DNA of 64,000 bases. Source: Spirochaetaceae bacterium (GTDB taxonomy: Bacteria > Spirochaetota > Leptospiria > Leptospirales > Leptonemataceae). The notes under the pieces were generated by a model. The model had not been told where the DNA came from. It was given only the letters and a program-made list of their open reading frames with translations, and made no database searches. Location of the stretch: the NCBI GenBank assembly GCA_002729885.1, contig PBUB01000031.1, positions 111,087-175,086 on the forward strand, in the 5' to 3' direction. The first letter of the stretch is position 1, and each line of letters begins with the position of its first letter. The position numbers and the translations under genes are program-made. Of this stretch, positions 63,145-64,000 are shown piece after piece.

Positions 63145-64000
63145 CTAGTTAATGGCCTTCAAAATCGTGGAAGTTGCCTGACTCTGATTCAATGTATAGA
63201 AGTGAATCCCGGGCGCTCCGCCTTTCAGCAGATCTCTACACTGCCGAATAGAGTATCCCAGACTTACTTCCAGAAGCCTGCCCCGATCTTCTCCACACGC
63301 TTTAATATCTTCAGTTAGCTCATTCGGTATTTCGCATCCCGCCATTTCCGTAAACTTCTGGATCTGGCCAAATGAGGTAATGGGCATAATGCCGGGAATA
63401 ATGGGAACCGTAATCCCTACCTCCCGGCACTGTTTCACATACCTGAAATAGTGATCATTCCTGAAGAAAAGCTGTGTCACTATAAATTCGGCACCGGCAT
63501 CCACTTTCTTCTTTAGATTTTGCAAATCTTGTTCAGGAGATGCCGCTTCCTGATGGGTTTCCGGATAACCTCCTCCGCCCAGACTGAAGTCCATACCTGT
63601 GGATTTAATATATTCGATGAGCTCGCTGCCATAGGCGAACCCGTCCTCTGGCGGTGTGAAGTTTTTCTCTCCTTTTGGAGGATCCCCACGAAGGGCCATA
63701 ATGTTTCGGATACCGTCCGAATACAGATCCTTCAGATTGGACAGAATCTCATCTTTGCCATGTCCGACGCAGGTATAGTGCGCCATCGCCGTAATATCAT
63801 GTTTATCCTGGATATCCCTTACCCATTGCCGGGTCTTCTCCCGGGTGGAGCCACCTGCTCCATAGGTAACGGAAACAAAATCCGGATCAAGAGACTTCAG
63901 TCGCTGGATTGTATTCATCAGCGTCTGCTCTCCCTCAGGTTTTTTAGGAGGGAAGAATTCAAATGAGAAAACAGGTCTCTTTCCGGCTTCTTCTTTGAGA
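63145..64000 (-). CDS. metF: 5,10-methylenetetrahydrofolate reductase, N-terminus cut off
   Basis: The frame runs from the stop at 63145 through the right edge; the first codons are missing. The first visible residues (RPVFSFEFFPPK, then GEQTL) are the MetF N-terminal signature. DFVSVTYGAGGSTR, ALRGDPPKGE, FIVTQLFFRND and PIIPGIMPITSF complete the flavin/folate barrel. It makes 5-methyl-tetrahydrofolate, the methyl donor of MetH. It lies 18 bp upstream of the GAF-SpoIIE gene on the same strand, so that gene may be read through from metF. Confidence 0.94.
   Translation of the reverse strand, partial: LKEEAGKRPVFSFEFFPPKKPEGEQTLMNTIQRLKSLDPDFVSVTYGAGGSTREKTRQWVRDIQDKHDITAMAHYTCVGHGKDEILSNLKDLYSDGIRNIMALRGDPPKGEKNFTPPEDGFAYGSELIEYIKSTGMDFSLGGGGYPETHQEAASPEQDLQNLKKKVDAGAEFIVTQLFFRNDHYFRYVKQCREVGITVPIIPGIMPITSFGQIQKFTEMAGCEIPNELTEDIKACGEDRGRLLEVSLGYSIRQCRDLLKGGAPGIHFYTLNQSQATSTILKAIN

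Overview
The window looks like chromosomal DNA from a spirochaete of the order Leptospirales, closer to Leptonema or Turneriella than to AT-rich Leptospira. This is inference from gene content. The clues are a DUF1574-type protein (a family I know from Leptospiraceae), many small lipoproteins with relaxed lipoboxes, an alginate-export-type outer-membrane barrel, a FecR protein, a receiver-cyclase and a GAF-SpoIIE phosphatase. Base composition is intermediate by eye. No rRNA, tRNA, CRISPR array, transposase or phage gene is visible.

Layout. 1-5.3 kb: lipoproteins, an HDOD protein, two transporters and a degenerate-receiver cyclase. 5.3-9.9 kb: acetyl-phosphate/acetate metabolism (phosphotransacylase, ackA), maf, folE, rph. 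10-17 kb: a porin whose Shine-Dalgarno sits in a stem, an SDR, a FecR protein with a haem motif, and an FAD oxidoreductase plus polyferredoxin pair separated by a multi-hairpin repeat. 17-24.4 kb: a cell-surface and cell-wall block (GT2, alr, GT-C-like membrane protein, serine-less lipase-like protein) and a RadC protein. 24.6-30.2 kb: a tightly overlapping operon of three lipoproteins, a TonB-dependent receptor and a cysteine-rich lipoprotein, followed by a split DsbD-like pair. 30.2-35.2 kb: a 37-bp tandem repeat, DUF1574 and GT87 genes, queA and a coiled-coil protein.

35.2-39.6 kb is the most island-like stretch. An orphan RHS core tail carries a novel C-terminal domain with a phospholipase A2-like His-Asp pair. 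It is followed, mostly through 4-nt overlaps, by small cysteine-containing lipoproteins, two of them clearly paralogous. The layout suggests a polymorphic toxin with candidate immunity lipoproteins.

39.6-51.2 kb: an M3 oligopeptidase, a 530-bp gene-free stretch, then a five-gene operon of circularly permuted ATP-grasp, alpha-E and transglutaminase-like proteins. This is the known but uncharacterised peptide-ligation type cluster. 51.4-53.7 kb: dtd, a coiled-coil protein and a rhomboid protease. 54-64 kb: an S-adenosylmethionine-cycle region (metH, ahcY, an ArsR-methyltransferase regulator, and metF at the right edge). The regulator's consensus promoter contains a perfect 20-bp palindrome, so the operon is probably autoregulated by a SahR-like sensor. 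TetR and GAF-SpoIIE regulators lie between.

The main non-coding signals are a dispersed repeat family of consecutive hairpins with GGA in several loops (15.4, 20.2 and 35.2 kb), the tandem repeat at 30.3 kb and the SD-sequestering stem at 9.9 kb.
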